A DNA stretch of 64,000 bases from Rhizomys pruinosus (GCA_009823505.1 VZQC01005680.1:4832559-4896558); one strand, 5' to 3'. Numbered from the stretch's first letter, positions 51,712 through 61,590 are shown. Program-made: numbers and translations. Notes: generated by a model not told the origin, from the letters alone.

Positions 51712-52130
51712 TCAAGGATCAGGGATCAAAAGGCAGAATCCTCTAATAAGGGTCTGAGTTTTACTTCCCTATTTCATGCTGGAGATACTGTTTCAATAAT
51801 GGATGAGAAAAGCCCATGCTGAAGAGCACATTTCTGAGAGAATTCTGAAAGAACAGGTTCTCCTCAATTCAGGTATGGTCTAGTCCTTAAAATGGATACT
51901 GAGAGTCAGACTATCTTTTTTAAAATCTTGCTGTGATGTGGCAACACTGCCTTCAAGCCCAAGGGGTGTAGAAGGGCAGCATAGCAGAGGATGCGGGGAG
52001 AAAGTCATGGAAGGGGTGCTGGGATGCAGGTGAATGTGCATCCTTCACGAAGTTGGCGTTGCAGTGAAGATGGTTGCGGGGAAAGTCTAAGAAGTTGCTG
52101 GTTTTTTGTTTTATTTTATTTTATAGCTTT
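51385..52130. other. Unassigned sequence with a (TG)n tract
   Basis: (TG)n at 51670-51709. The rest shows no repeat or coding signature. Confidence 0.35.
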
Positions 52131-52139
52131 TTTTCTTTA

Positions 52140-52358
52140 AAAATAAAAATACTTTTTTTATGAATATGAGTGCTTAACCTGTACATATGTAAGTGCACCC
52201 ATGTCACGCAGTACCCACAGAGGCCAGAGGAAGGCATCATATCCCCCCAAACTGGAGTTACATAATATTGTTAGTCACCACGTGGGTTCTGGGAACCAAA
52301 CCTAGAACCTCTGCAAAAGCAGCTAATGTTCTTAACCATTGATCCAACTCTCCAGTTT
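52140..52358 (-). mobile_element. B2/B3-type SINE, diverged
   Basis: 'gtgcacccatgtcacgcagt', 'ccacagaggccagaggaagg' and 'taaccattgatccaactctc'. Confidence 0.8.
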
Positions 52359-53036
52359 CAAATTCTAAGAAGTTCCAAGCTAGAATGCATGCGTGATGGT
52401 TTGGCTTCATGAGGTCACTGTGAACAACAAAGGTGTATTTGAACTTGATCTTGATGGAGCCAAGAGAGCAGTGAATGATCAGGGGGTGTCATCAGACTGG
52501 ACCAACAAGAACAAAGTCTAACAATACCTTGGGGTAGAAAAGATTTTCATATCATTTGAATCACTGCTACATTCTCCCATACACAAAAGTCAGTATTTAA
52601 TATTGCTTTTGAGAATTTGTAGTTCTTCAAAGTAACAAATCCTTAGGAATCACACAGACGTTACACTTGAACGTACTGTATTTGCATTCTGTTTATTAAT
52701 ACACATGGGTTGTTCTTTCTAATCTCTACATCACAGCACAAATCTTTTCATGCTCCATTTCTTGCATGCTGCAGCCTTCTACTTTGTAGATAATGTTCAC
52801 AAATGACTGGGAAAAAACACACAAGTCTTAACCAGACTCAAGCAATAACCTGCTTAAAACTACAGCATGCACTGCTGTTGGCTCTTTATTTATTTACTTA
52901 TTTTTTTTTACTGTGTAATATGTTTGCTTATAAGTTATAAAGGTTTACCAAAATAGAGGCTTTTTGAAAGATCAAGAATAGATTAAGGTATGTGATAATA
53001 GTTTGGGCTCCTTTTATTTTTACTTTTTAAAACTTT

Positions 53037-53040
<4 letters not shown>
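52359..53040. other. Unassigned sequence, partly ancient repeat
   Basis: 52430-52500 ('tttgaacttgatcttgatgg') resembles a very old mammalian repeat. The remainder is AT-rich, without recognised elements. Confidence 0.3.
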
Positions 53041-53067
<27 letters not shown>

Positions 53068-53280
53068 TTTTATTTTTACTTTTAAAGATGTGTATTATAT
53101 GTCTGGAGGCATACTCCACACGAGTGCAGTGCTCCAGAGAGGGCCACAGGGACTTCACGCCCCCTGGAGTTAGAGTTGCAAGCAGTTGTGAAATTTCTCA
53201 TATAGGTGCTGGAACCTGAACTCACATCCTCTGCAAGGGCAAAATGCACTCTTAACCACTAAGCCATCTCTCCAGCCCCA
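53041..53280 (-). mobile_element. B2/B3-type SINE with (TTTA)n tail
   Basis: (TTTA)n at about 53036-53062, 'cgagtgcagtgctccagaga', 'ccctggagttagagttgcaa' and 'aaccactaagccatctctcc'. Confidence 0.85.
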
Positions 53281-53289
53281 GGCTTCTTT

Positions 53290-53457
53290 TTCAATTTAAT
53301 TTTACTTTATGTGTGCGTGTGTGGGAGGCTCATGCCACAGTACATTCTCAGAGGCAGGAGGACAACTGTGTGGAGTTGGCCTTCTTCTGGGATCAAACTC
53401 AGGTCATCAGAACCGCTCAGCTAACACCTTAGCCAAAAGAACCACCTTGCCAACCCA
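53290..53457 (-). mobile_element. RSINE1/B4-like SINE
   Basis: 'gaggcaggaggacaactgtg', 'gggatcaaactcaggtcatc' and 'gaaccaccttgccaaccc'. Confidence 0.7.
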
Positions 53458-53643
53458 TATGTTAGGCTTCTGAGTGATCACTATGCTTATTTGTGTTTAC
53501 TTTTTTTCCCATTTCATTATACCTAAATTGTTTCTAATATACTTTTTATTATAGTAATATATTGCAGTAGGATTATTTTTTTCAAAAATTCCCTAGGCAC
53601 TATATCTGGCTCCAAATACTCTTTTAAAAAGAAAAAGTTCCAA

Positions 53644-53791
53644 GCCGGGCGTGGTGGTGCACACCTTTAATCCTAGCACTTAGGAGGCAGAGGCAGGCGG
53701 ATCTTTGTGAGTTCAAAGTCAGCCTGGTCTACAAAGTGAGTTCCAGGACAGCTGGGGCTACAGGGAGACCCTGTCTCGAAAAGGAAAAAAA
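53644..53791 (+). mobile_element. B1 SINE with 11-bp duplication
   Basis: Near-consensus B1 'gccgggcgtggtggtgcaca' to 'gaccctgtctcgaaaagg'. 'aaaaagttcca' flanks it (53632-53642, 53792-53802). Confidence 0.96.
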
Positions 53792-53861
53792 AAAAAGTTC
53801 CATTCTTTATCTAGAGATAGACTCTATTTTTTTCCTTACCTTGAAGTTAGATGGGTGTGTT

Positions 53862-53985
53862 GTACTTTAATTTCTGTTGCTGTGATGAAACACTCACTAA
53901 AAACATGGGGCAGAAAAGGTTTATTTCATCTTAAAATTCTTAACAGTCTGTGGATTGGTTTTGCACGAAGGATGCTTATACTCAT
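53862..53985 (-). mobile_element. MaLR LTR fragment
   Basis: 'aatttctgttgctgtgatga' and 'ggcagaaaaggtttatttca' are a minus-strand MaLR start, cut at the L1 tail. Confidence 0.6.
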
Positions 53986-53989
53986 GGAT

Positions 53990-54195
53990 TGTCACTTATA
54001 GCTAAAAAATGAAAAAAAAAAAAACCTGAAAGATGCAGGACAGTTATGGCAGAATACATGATCTGGGATGGGGTGGGGGTGGGGGGGAAGGGAAAGGGAA
54101 ATATGCCTGATCTGAATTGGAAAATGATGTACGAAATGCACAAACCATCAATAAAAATTAAATTTAAAAAAAAAGAAAATAAATAAATAAAGGGA
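53990..54195 (+). mobile_element. L1 3' end with G-rich tract
   Basis: A G-rich block (54066-54093, 'tggggtgggggtgggggg') followed by 'catcaataaaaattaaattt' and an A-rich tail, typical of a sense L1 3' UTR end. Confidence 0.65.
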
Positions 54196-54226
54196 CAAGG
54201 CAGATTAAAAAAATAATTCTTCACTG

Positions 54227-54592
54227 TAGCTTTAGTTGTCAACTTGACACACCTGATTAGAGGGAACCTCAATTGAGGAATCGTCTCCATTGGACTGGCT
54301 GGTGGCCCTGTCTGTGGGATATTGTCTTGATTGTTAAGTGACGTGGGAGGACCCAGCCCACTGTGGGAAGTGCCTCTCCTGGCCACGTGGTCATGTGTTC
54401 TATAAGAAATCAGGCTGAGTGCAGGCCAGGAGAACAAGCCAGCAAGCAGCATTCCTCCTTGGTCTGCTCCTGAGTTCCAGCTTTGCCTCTGTCAGTGATG
54501 AACCTGGGAGATAAAAGATTAAATTAACCATCTCCTCCCCAAGTTGGTTTTGGTCAGGATTTTTATCGCAGCAATTAAAAGCAAAATAAGAC
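54227..54592 (+). mobile_element. MaLR LTR (MT-type)
   Basis: 'ttagttgtcaacttgacaca', 'gacgtgggaggacccagccc', 'gttctataagaaatcaggct' and end 'agcaaaataagaca'. Confidence 0.92.
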
Positions 54593-54812
54593 AACTTCCA
54601 TGTCACAGTTCATCACTGAGGGAGGTCCAGGTAGGAACTCAAGGCAGGAACCTGGAGGCAGGAACTGAAGCAGAGTCCATGGAGGAACACTGCTCACCGG
54701 CTTCCTTCCCTGGCTTGCTCAGCGACCTTTCTTACACAGCCCAGGACCACCTGCCCAGGGTGGCACCACCCACATCAATTAATAATCAAGAAACTGCCTC
54801 ACAGACATGGAA
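54593..54812 (-). mobile_element. MaLR LTR 3' portion
   Basis: 'catgtcacagttcatcactg', 'ggaggcaggaactgaagcag' and 'cccaggaccacctgcccagg'. It directly abuts the plus-strand LTR, so two LTRs meet tail to tail. The 165-residue ORF is an artefact. Confidence 0.85.
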
Positions 54813-54817
54813 ACAGA

Positions 54818-54821
<4 letters not shown>

Positions 54822-54857
<36 letters not shown>

Positions 54858-55060
54858 TGCGTGTGTGTACTATGTGTGCCTGTATATGTCTATGCACATA
54901 AATGCAGTGTCTGCAGAGGCCAAGAAAAAGGGGTCAGGTCCCATGGGACTGCAGTTACAGGCAGTTGTGAACCCCCCAACATGGGCACTAGGCACCAAAC
55001 TACAGTCCACTGGAAGAGCAGCGAGTACTCCTAACCCCTAGCCATCTCTTCAGCCCCTAA
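54822..55060 (-). mobile_element. B2/B3-type SINE with (TG)n tail
   Basis: TG-rich start, 'gtgtctgcagaggccaagaa', 'gggactgcagttacaggcag' and 'ccctagccatctcttcagcc'. Confidence 0.85.
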
Positions 55061-55450
55061 GAGTTCTTAACCACAGAAGATGACCACTCCCCAGAACTGG
55101 TATAAACCAGTACCAACCTATACTACAAATCCACCAATTCTTCACCAGCCCTAGGGTTGGCTCACAGGGGCTAGTCCTGGTCCATACCATTTAGCGTCTT
55201 GGAAATGCTTTCGAGTTGCCCTTCCTAGACTGCCCTCTCATTCGCCTGCAGTTCTCTTTGCCCATCTGTAGGAGAACTTTGTCAGAAGATGAAGCTGCAT
55301 TCCACTCAATACCATTGGGTTAAACTATGGTGTCCATTTACATGCTGCCCAGTGACTGTTAAATAGAGGTCTACAGCAGCAACTGCAGCTGGCAGTGGGC
55401 ATGAGAGTGAGCTGGTTTGACATGTGAATGCTGAGGCAGAAGCAGGTGGA
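55061..55450. other. Non-repetitive sequence
   Basis: No recognised element. Confidence 0.35.
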
Positions 55451-55454
55451 ATAA

Positions 55455-55842
55455 CAGCATCTTTATTCATGTGTGCACAACTATGGGGGAAGGCTTCAGC
55501 TCCTGTGAGCCACCAGGAAGATGCATGTAATGGAGTCTCCTGGGGAACAAACCTAACTTTTCTAATATCTTGCCCTGGGGTGGGTGTTAGTATAATATAT
55601 CCTCTGGATACAGGATATATGCCTCAAGAACACTGGGAAATTGACTCTAACTCGGTCAGGGACTATTGGGATGGGGAGAGTTTGTTTATATTCACCTGCC
55701 ATCCTTGCTGTCTGTGATAGGGAATCTGGACTTCCTGCTCCTGCCTCTGTGCCATCCTTTCCTGTGGACTTCATCCCTAAGCTAAAATAAACCCTTTCTT
55801 CCTTAAGTTGCTTTTAGTCATCGTACTTTATTTACAGCTGTG
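55455..55842 (+). mobile_element. MaLR-type LTR, 3' part clear
   Basis: The last 110 bp ('ctgctcctgcctctgtgcca', 'aaaataaaccctttcttcct') are a sense MaLR end and nearly match 56243-56345. The upstream part is less certain. Confidence 0.6.
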
Positions 55843-56018
55843 TCTTTGTTTTGGGTTTGGGTTTGTATTTCCCACCCATGGAGACTTGACTGTGAGTTTA
55901 TTCTTCCCAGCAGAGGCCTCAGAAGTTCTAGGAGAAAGCTTGTCTTGATCTGTCAAGCTCTGATCAGGCTCCAGGTTTAAAGAGACAGACTCATGACCTA
56001 ACAGTGTCTTAGATTTTG

Positions 56019-56044
56019 TTTGTTTGTTTGTTTGTTTGTTTTTG
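56019..56044. repeat. (TTTG)n microsatellite
   Basis: Six TTTG units. Confidence 0.95.
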
Positions 56045-56640
56045 TTTTCCTGCTAAACACTCTGGCAGATGGAACTTAAGTGAGAAAGGTTTTATTTAGC
56101 TCACAGTTCTAGGTTACAGTCTGTGGTGGTTTGAATGAGAAATGTCCCTCATTGGTACATGTGTTTATAACATCATCCCACTTCCTGTTCTTTCTCTCTG
56201 CTTCCTATATCTGGATGAAAATGTAAATAAGACAGCTTCCTGCTCCTGCCTCTGTGCCATCCTTTTCTGTGGACTTCATCTCTGGAGCCCTAAGCTAAAA
56301 TTAACCTTTTCTTCCTTAAGTTGCTTTTCGTCATTGTACTTTATTACAGCAACAGAAAAGTAATTAATATGCAGTCCATTATGGTGGGGAAGTCACAGTG
56401 GCAGGGACTGGAAACAGCTGGTCACCTGATAGCCACAGTCAGAAGACAGCAATGAAGGCGAGCTACTGCTCATCTCTCTCTCTCTCCCTTAGACATTCTG
56501 GGACCCCCTGCTCAGAGAATGGAGCTGCCTACAATCAAAATGGGTCTTCCCACATCACCAACATGAGACAATCTTTCACAGCCATGCTGAGAGGCCCATC
56601 TCAGGTGATTCTAGATTCTGTCAGGTTGACAGATTAACCC
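56045..56640 (-). mobile_element. MaLR LTR split by another MaLR
   Basis: 56045-56120 ('aaggttttatttagctcaca') and 56370-56640 ('cagtccattatggtggggaa', 'gtcaggttgacagattaacc') are one minus-strand LTR. The 5 bp 'cagtc' before the inner LTR recurs just after it. Confidence 0.8.
56121..56369 (+). mobile_element. Inner MaLR LTR, internally deleted
   Basis: Start 'tgtggtggtttgaatgagaa', then a jump to 'ttcctgctcctgcctctgtg' and end 'agtaattaatatg'. About 100 bp of the usual middle is missing. Confidence 0.85.
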
Positions 56641-56678
56641 TAATCACAGTATCTAATATCGTTAGGATAGATAGGTAA

Positions 56679-56858
56679 GGGACTGGAGAGACAGCTTAAT
56701 GGTTAAGAGCTTGCTGTTCTTCCAGAAAACCTGTGGTTGTGATTGCCTGTTCCTCCAGCTCCAAGGGATCTGCTGCTTCTTCTGGTCACTGTGGGCACTG
56801 CACTCATATGCACACACATGCACATATACATATATGCATAATTAAAAATAAGCAAAAT
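56679..56858 (+). mobile_element. B2-type SINE, shortened
   Basis: 'gggactggagagacagctta', 'ctccagctccaagggatctg' and tail. Lacks the B-box region. Confidence 0.8.
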
Positions 56859-56868
56859 CAATCTTTTG

Positions 56869-57093
56869 GGGGGCTGGAGAGGGCTCCACAGTTAAGGGTA
56901 CTGGCCACTCTTGCAGAAAACCCGAGTTCACTTCCCAGCACCTACATGGCAGCTAACAACTGTCCTTAACTTCAGTTCCAGAGGATCCAATGCCCTCTTC
57001 TGGCCTATGTGGGCATTGCACACACATGGCACACTTCTATTCATGCAGTCAAAACGCTCATACAAATAGAGTAGAAATAAATTTTAAAATGTT
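56869..57093 (+). mobile_element. B2-type SINE
   Basis: 'ggggctggagagggctccac', 'ggccactcttgcagaaaacc' and 'ttcagttccagaggatccaa'. Confidence 0.9.
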
Positions 57094-57842
57094 TACATTT
57101 AAACATTTTAATCAATCTGTTAAATATAGTAAATGAATAATTGAGTGAAAGACACTCGATATCTAGTCTAAACTGTTATTCCCTACATCACCTTAAGCAG
57201 ATCAATTAACCCCCCCTGAGCTTTGCTTCTGAGCAAGAGAAATAAAGAAATTGAACCAGACCACCTTTGCCTTCCCTTCAAGCCTTATGTCTCAATAGAG
57301 TCTATTTATATTCCTGGAAAGCTATGAACTCTGTTCAGAAGCAAACCCCAAGCCCCAGTGGCAGCCATCTCACTGCAGTCCCTAAATTAGGCTGTGATCT
57401 ATCTATCTGTTTATTTTGAAGATCAGTCACATCTCTCATTCAGAGCACTGATCCTGAGTCCCCAGTCTCCTCCCCCAAGGAGGCTGCCTGTTGCCGTCCC
57501 TGTCTCATCTTGTGCAGCAGGCTGACGTTTGATCTTCAGTTCACATTTGTTCCTTCTCTTCTTACTCCTGGGAGGCCACATTACTCTTCTGACGCAGTCA
57601 AAGGTTTTTCATGCCTACCTTTGGGCAGATCGCATGTCATCTTGTCTTAGCTTCATATTGCCCAGGGATATCTCAGACCTTATGAATGATAAATAGGCAG
57701 TGGACCAAATTTGCTCTCTTTTAACTGGTCTCAAAATAGAACCTCAGAAACATAAGGTCATTTGCTCTTTGGGCAGAGGGATTCCGGTCGTCCACTTTTT
57801 TCTGTATCCCCTATACTTTAGGCTGGCAGATGCAATGGGATT
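57094..57842. other. Non-repetitive sequence with possible MIR
   Basis: 57175-57290 ('accttaagcagatcaattaa') may be a diverged MIR. 57290-57840 shows no repeat signature or ORF of note. Confidence 0.35.
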
Positions 57843-57983
57843 TAAAAAAAATTTTTTTTAGTTTTTTTAGTTTATTTATTTACTTATGTGTATGAATGTA
57901 CTGTCTGCATGTAGGTCTGTGCACCCATGTCATGCAAAGCCGCGGAGGTCAGAAGAGGGTGTCGGACTCCCCTGGAACTGGAA
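57843..57983 (-). mobile_element. B2 SINE, head missing
   Basis: Reverse B2 from the T-rich tail to 'cccctggaactggaac', after which it stops abruptly in an A-rich stretch. The tRNA-like head is absent, so it is a 5'-truncated or cut copy. Confidence 0.88.
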
Positions 57984-58086
57984 CAAAAAACCAAAAAAGA
58001 AAAAAACCTGAACTATGAGCAGGGCCACTTAGTCTAGCCCCAGATCTACCACTAAAATCATTTTAAATCATTATTAAGACACTCAG

Positions 58087-58215
58087 CAAGCCAAGCCTAG
58101 AGGCTTAGACCTGTAATCCCAGCTACTCAGGAAGCTGAGGCAGGAGAATTCTAAATTCTTCATCTTTCTGAGTCTGGGCTATACAGAGAGACAGTGGCTC
58201 AATATTTAAAAGAAA
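58087..58215 (+). mobile_element. 7SL-derived monomer (PB1-like)
   Basis: 'acctgtaatcccagctactc' and 'aggaagctgaggcaggagaa' are closer to 7SL RNA than to B1. An old copy. Confidence 0.7.
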
Positions 58216-58230
58216 TTTTAAAAAACCTGG

Positions 58231-58638
58231 GTGCTCTGGTTTGTCTTCCATTGCTGTGACAAAACACTCTGACCGACACCAACTTGGGGAGGAAAGGGTT
58301 TATTCAGCTCACATCTCCTGGGTCACAGTTCATCACTCAGGGAGCCCAAGGCAAGAACTCAGGGCAGGAACCTGGAAGCAGAAGCTGAAGCACAGGCCAT
58401 GGAGGAATGCTGTTCACTGGCTTGCTCCCCTGGCTCATGCCCAGTCCGCCTTCTTATACAGTACACAACAACCTGCCCAGGGTGGCACCACTCATTGTGG
58501 GCCGGGACCTCCCACACTGCTTGACCATCAAGACAATACTCCACAGATGTGGCCACAGGCCAATACAATGGAGTCAATTCCCCAATTGAGGCTCCCTCAA
58601 CCCAGGTGTGTCAAGTTGACACTAAAGCTATCCAGCAC
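58231..58638 (-). mobile_element. MaLR LTR (MT-type)
   Basis: 'cttccattgctgtgacaaaa', 'acttggggaggaaagggttt' and end 'aagctatccagcaca'. Array 4 begins immediately after. The 136-residue ORF in it is an artefact. Confidence 0.92.
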
Positions 58639-58639
58639 A

Positions 58640-59095
58640 CTGGGGTTATAGCTAAGTGATAGAGTACTTGATTACAATCCTCCACTGAGGGGCTAGGGTG
58701 TGGATCAGTGGTAGAGCACCTGCCTAGAATCCCCCAGTTGAGGGGCTGAGGATGTGGCTCAGTGGTAGAGTAGGTTTAAACCAGAAAGTACAAAGAGGGA
58801 AAGGTGCTCACAGTAAAGCATTAAAAAACAGGGTGGTAGTGCACCTGCCTAGAATCCCTCAGTGAGGGGCTGAGGGTGTGGTTCAGTGGTAGAGCACCTG
58901 CCTAGAATCCCCCAGTCGAGGGCTGAAGATGTGGCTCAGTGGTAGAGCACCTGCCTAGAATCCCCCAGTGAAGTGTTGGGGTGTGGCTCAGTGGTAGAGC
59001 ACCTGCCTAGAATCCCCCAGTGAGGGGCTGGGGTGTGGCTCAGAGATAGAGCACCTGCCTAGAATCCCCCAGTGAGGCGCTTGGGTGTAGATCTG
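58640..59095 (+). repeat. ID-derived minisatellite array 4 with embedded flank
   Basis: Units of 52 bp: 'tgtggctcagtggtagagca', 'cctgcctagaatcccccagt', 'gaggggctgggg'. After two to three units, 58773-58832 is a non-array segment matching 38085-38146 inverted (about 4 differences in 56 bp), then four to five more units follow. The array abuts the end of the MaLR LTR. Confidence 0.93.
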
Positions 59096-60254
59096 GAAGG
59101 AGCTATGGGGAGGAGTGTGGGGTGGTGGTGAATGTGATCAAAATGTAGGCATATATAAAAATTCTCAAATAATTCATATAATTTTTTTTTCTTAAAGAGT
59201 GACTACTATCTTAAAGGGACAGGCCTATGTTCCAACAGATGGGAGGAGGAGAAAAAGGAGCTATGTCAACCTGAACCTCATTCCCTGCAGACAGGTGTGT
59301 GCTCCACACACATGCCCTCTCCAGCTGCCCCTTTGGCTAGAGAGGAAGTCCGCTCCCTCTGAGCGGATATTCCAGTTGTTAACTGAATTTGGCTAGAGTC
59401 TGAATGATAACACCAGGTCCTCCCCACTCATAAATCAAAGACAAGGAATAATTCTACCAATGCATAAACAGGAGAATATGAAAATTAATGCTTGCAGGAA
59501 CCTTATTTAATTCTGCAGTAAACTGATTTCCGTGACATTGCTGCTGTTTATTTTGTACCCTCGTGTGCTGGATCCCTACCTGCCTGCCCGCATCTTTTTA
59601 TTGTTTTCTCCCCATTCCACCCTCTTTGGCTCTGCTTTCAGAAAGGCTTAGTAATCTGCACAATTCATCTCTAAAATGACCTTCCTTTCTTGAAACACAT
59701 GTCCTTTCGTTCATAATAAAAGGTCATAAACTTGTCGCGCAGCCATCAAAACCATTACTAAGGCGATCCACTACAAGATGGCAATTATTAAGCTCCGAGT
59801 AAACAGGCAACAGAGATGGATAGAGTGGGGACAAGCCTCGTGTTGATACACATTTATCTTTAGTAATTAGCCATCTGGGGGTAAACCGCAAATACAGGCA
59901 ACAGAAATTGATTTATCTTCAAATAATAAGTTTTGCTTTACAACAAGGTCTAAAAGCGGCTTCTCTCAAGTGCTAATTTCGCCAGTCACTTGCAAGCTTT
60001 AAGGATGAAAGGGGTAATTACCAGGCCTTTCATATGCAAAAATAAGGTGCTACGGAGGAGGGGCTGGCTTCAACCAGGAGGCAAAAAAATATGATGTATT
60101 TTCCCAGACATCTTAAGGTCCTAAAGGACTGTCATTATGTGTCCCCTGGAGTCCTGAACCCTTCATAAAGCATGGGTTGGCGATGGGGAGGGGGGGTATG
60201 GGGGGGAGGGGTAGTCATCAGCTCTGTAGACTCAGGATGACTCAGTTCAAGGTC
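59096..60254. other. Longest clean non-repetitive tract, candidate enhancer
   Basis: 59440-60070 has no repeat signature and dense motif-like sequence: 'tttagtaattagcc' (59860-59872), palindromic ggtaattacc (60013-60022), 'tatgcaaaaataagg', and isolated CpGs ('cttgtcgcgcagcc', 'ttaagctccgag'). A G-rich run at 60184-60211 follows. Reads like conserved developmental non-coding DNA, but this is inference. Confidence 0.45.
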
Positions 60255-60345
60255 AAGTAAGTTGTGGGAGCCAAAATAAATCCTTCCTTCTTGAGGGCAC
60301 TTTTGTCACAGAACAAGAACAACTATCCAATACACAGGCAAACCC
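60255..60345 (+). mobile_element. MaLR LTR 3' end
   Basis: 'gtgggagccaaaataaatcc', 'ttccttcttgagggcacttt' and 'ctatccaatacaca'. The 5' part is missing. Confidence 0.6.
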
Positions 60346-60439
60346 TGGCTGAGAATTTTATGTAAATATACTATTTAATATTTTCTAGAAAGCATGGTAT
60401 TGTCTTAACTCAGGCTGCTGCTGACAAGGGATGGCTTCT

Positions 60440-60556
60440 AGGGGAAAGAGAGTCAGATTTCTTTACTGCTGTTGGTGGACTACATTCCAGTGTATGGTCC
60501 CAGACTCAGGAGTATTTGTGCAGCACAAATTGGACTCGAAGGGTTATAAAAAAAAA
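60440..60556 (+). mobile_element. L1 3' end
   Basis: 'ctgttggtggactacattcc', 'tatttgtgcagcacaaattg' and 'gactcgaagggttataaaaa' match the terminal 3' UTR of rodent L1. Sequence at 60557-60759 is unassigned. Confidence 0.65.
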
Positions 60557-60759
60557 AAAGAGAAACAGAATGTTTATAAGGTATCTCAAAGGATATGTGG
60601 CATAATTCAAGGAGGCCAGAGCCTGCTCTAGGGCAGATTAAACACCCCAGCTCATAATCTGTCCCCAGTGCTTAACAAGAGTGTCCAACCCATAGCCACT
60701 GGGCCCCATGCAGCTCAGCATAGCAGGAGCCGAACACAAAATCCTATCACAGCAGTATG

Positions 60760-60960
60760 AAGGGCTAAAGAAGCGGCTCAGCTGTTGAGAGCACATGCTG
60801 CTCTTGCAGAGGACACCACTGTGGTCCCCAACACCCACACTGGGTGACTGGAAACTACCTGTAAATCCAGCTCCAGGGGACATGACACCTTCTGGCTGCT
60901 GCAGGCACTGCACTCAGGTGAACCATACCCGCACATCAGGAAAAATGAAAATAAGTCTTT
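60760..60960 (+). mobile_element. B2-type SINE
   Basis: 'gctaaagaagcggctcagct', 'gctcttgcagaggacaccac' and 'gcaggcactgcactcaggtg'. Confidence 0.85.
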
Positions 60961-60984
60961 AAACAAATACATTAGACCAGCTTG

Positions 60985-61395
60985 TCGGGAACAACAGTCA
61001 TTTAGTGATTTCACTGCTTACGGCCCTGGAGGCTAGAGGTACAAGATCAGGGCGCCAGCCAGCTTGGTTTCTGGTGCTTGCCACTGCACCCTTCACAGAC
61101 AGACCCCCCACTGGACAGTCATAGGACTATTACCGGCCCTTAAACCTCACTCACATGGGCACTAATCCCACTGACAAGACTGGAACTATCACAGTCCATT
61201 CACCCCCCCACCAAAAGAATCCCTTTTCATACCACTGCACAGGGATAAATTTCAATATAAATTTTAGGAAAGCTGCAACCATTCAGACCACAGTAATGTG
61301 TATATATGTTTGTGAGTGTAGGTGGGTCTGTGTAGGTCATTTTCTACCTTATATCTTCCTTCTGTCTTCAGCTGGATTTGTTGTTGTTGTTGTAA
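60985..61395 (-). mobile_element. MLT1-like remnant, paralogue of the array 2 flank
   Basis: 'ccctggaggctagaggtaca', 'catgggcactaatcccactg', 'ccactgcacagggataaatt' and 'ttccttctgtcttcagctgg' parallel 37195-37570 in order and orientation. Confidence 0.65.
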
Positions 61396-61407
61396 AGTTA
61401 TTTTGGG

Positions 61408-61590
61408 TAGTACTTCGAATTGAACCCAGAGTTTCATGCATGATAGGCAAGTACTCTACCACTGATCCAGGCCCCCAGTCCCTCACTGGAGGATTCTAGA
61501 CAAGTGCTCTACCACTGAGCCACACCCCCAGCCCCTCACTGGGGGATTCTATGCAGGCACTATGCTGCTGAGCCATGTTCCCAGTCACTC
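61408..61590 (-). repeat. ID-derived minisatellite array 5 with founder ID
   Basis: The left part is a nearly complete reverse ID including a B-box relative ('cgaattgaacccagag', 61416-61431) and 'ataggcaagtactctaccac'. Two further units follow ('gccacacccccagcccctca', 'gggggattctatgcaggcac'). This copy shows best that the array unit derives from ID. Confidence 0.9.

Noticed and set aside
52396..52521. 41-codon frame reading like an acidic soluble protein
   Set aside because: It overlaps text resembling an ancient dispersed repeat and has no domain, splice sites or conservation evidence.
58241..58651. 136-codon plus-strand ORF
   Set aside because: It is the antisense reading of a MaLR LTR. 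Related frames occur in the MaLRs at 1889 and 49801, as expected for repeats.
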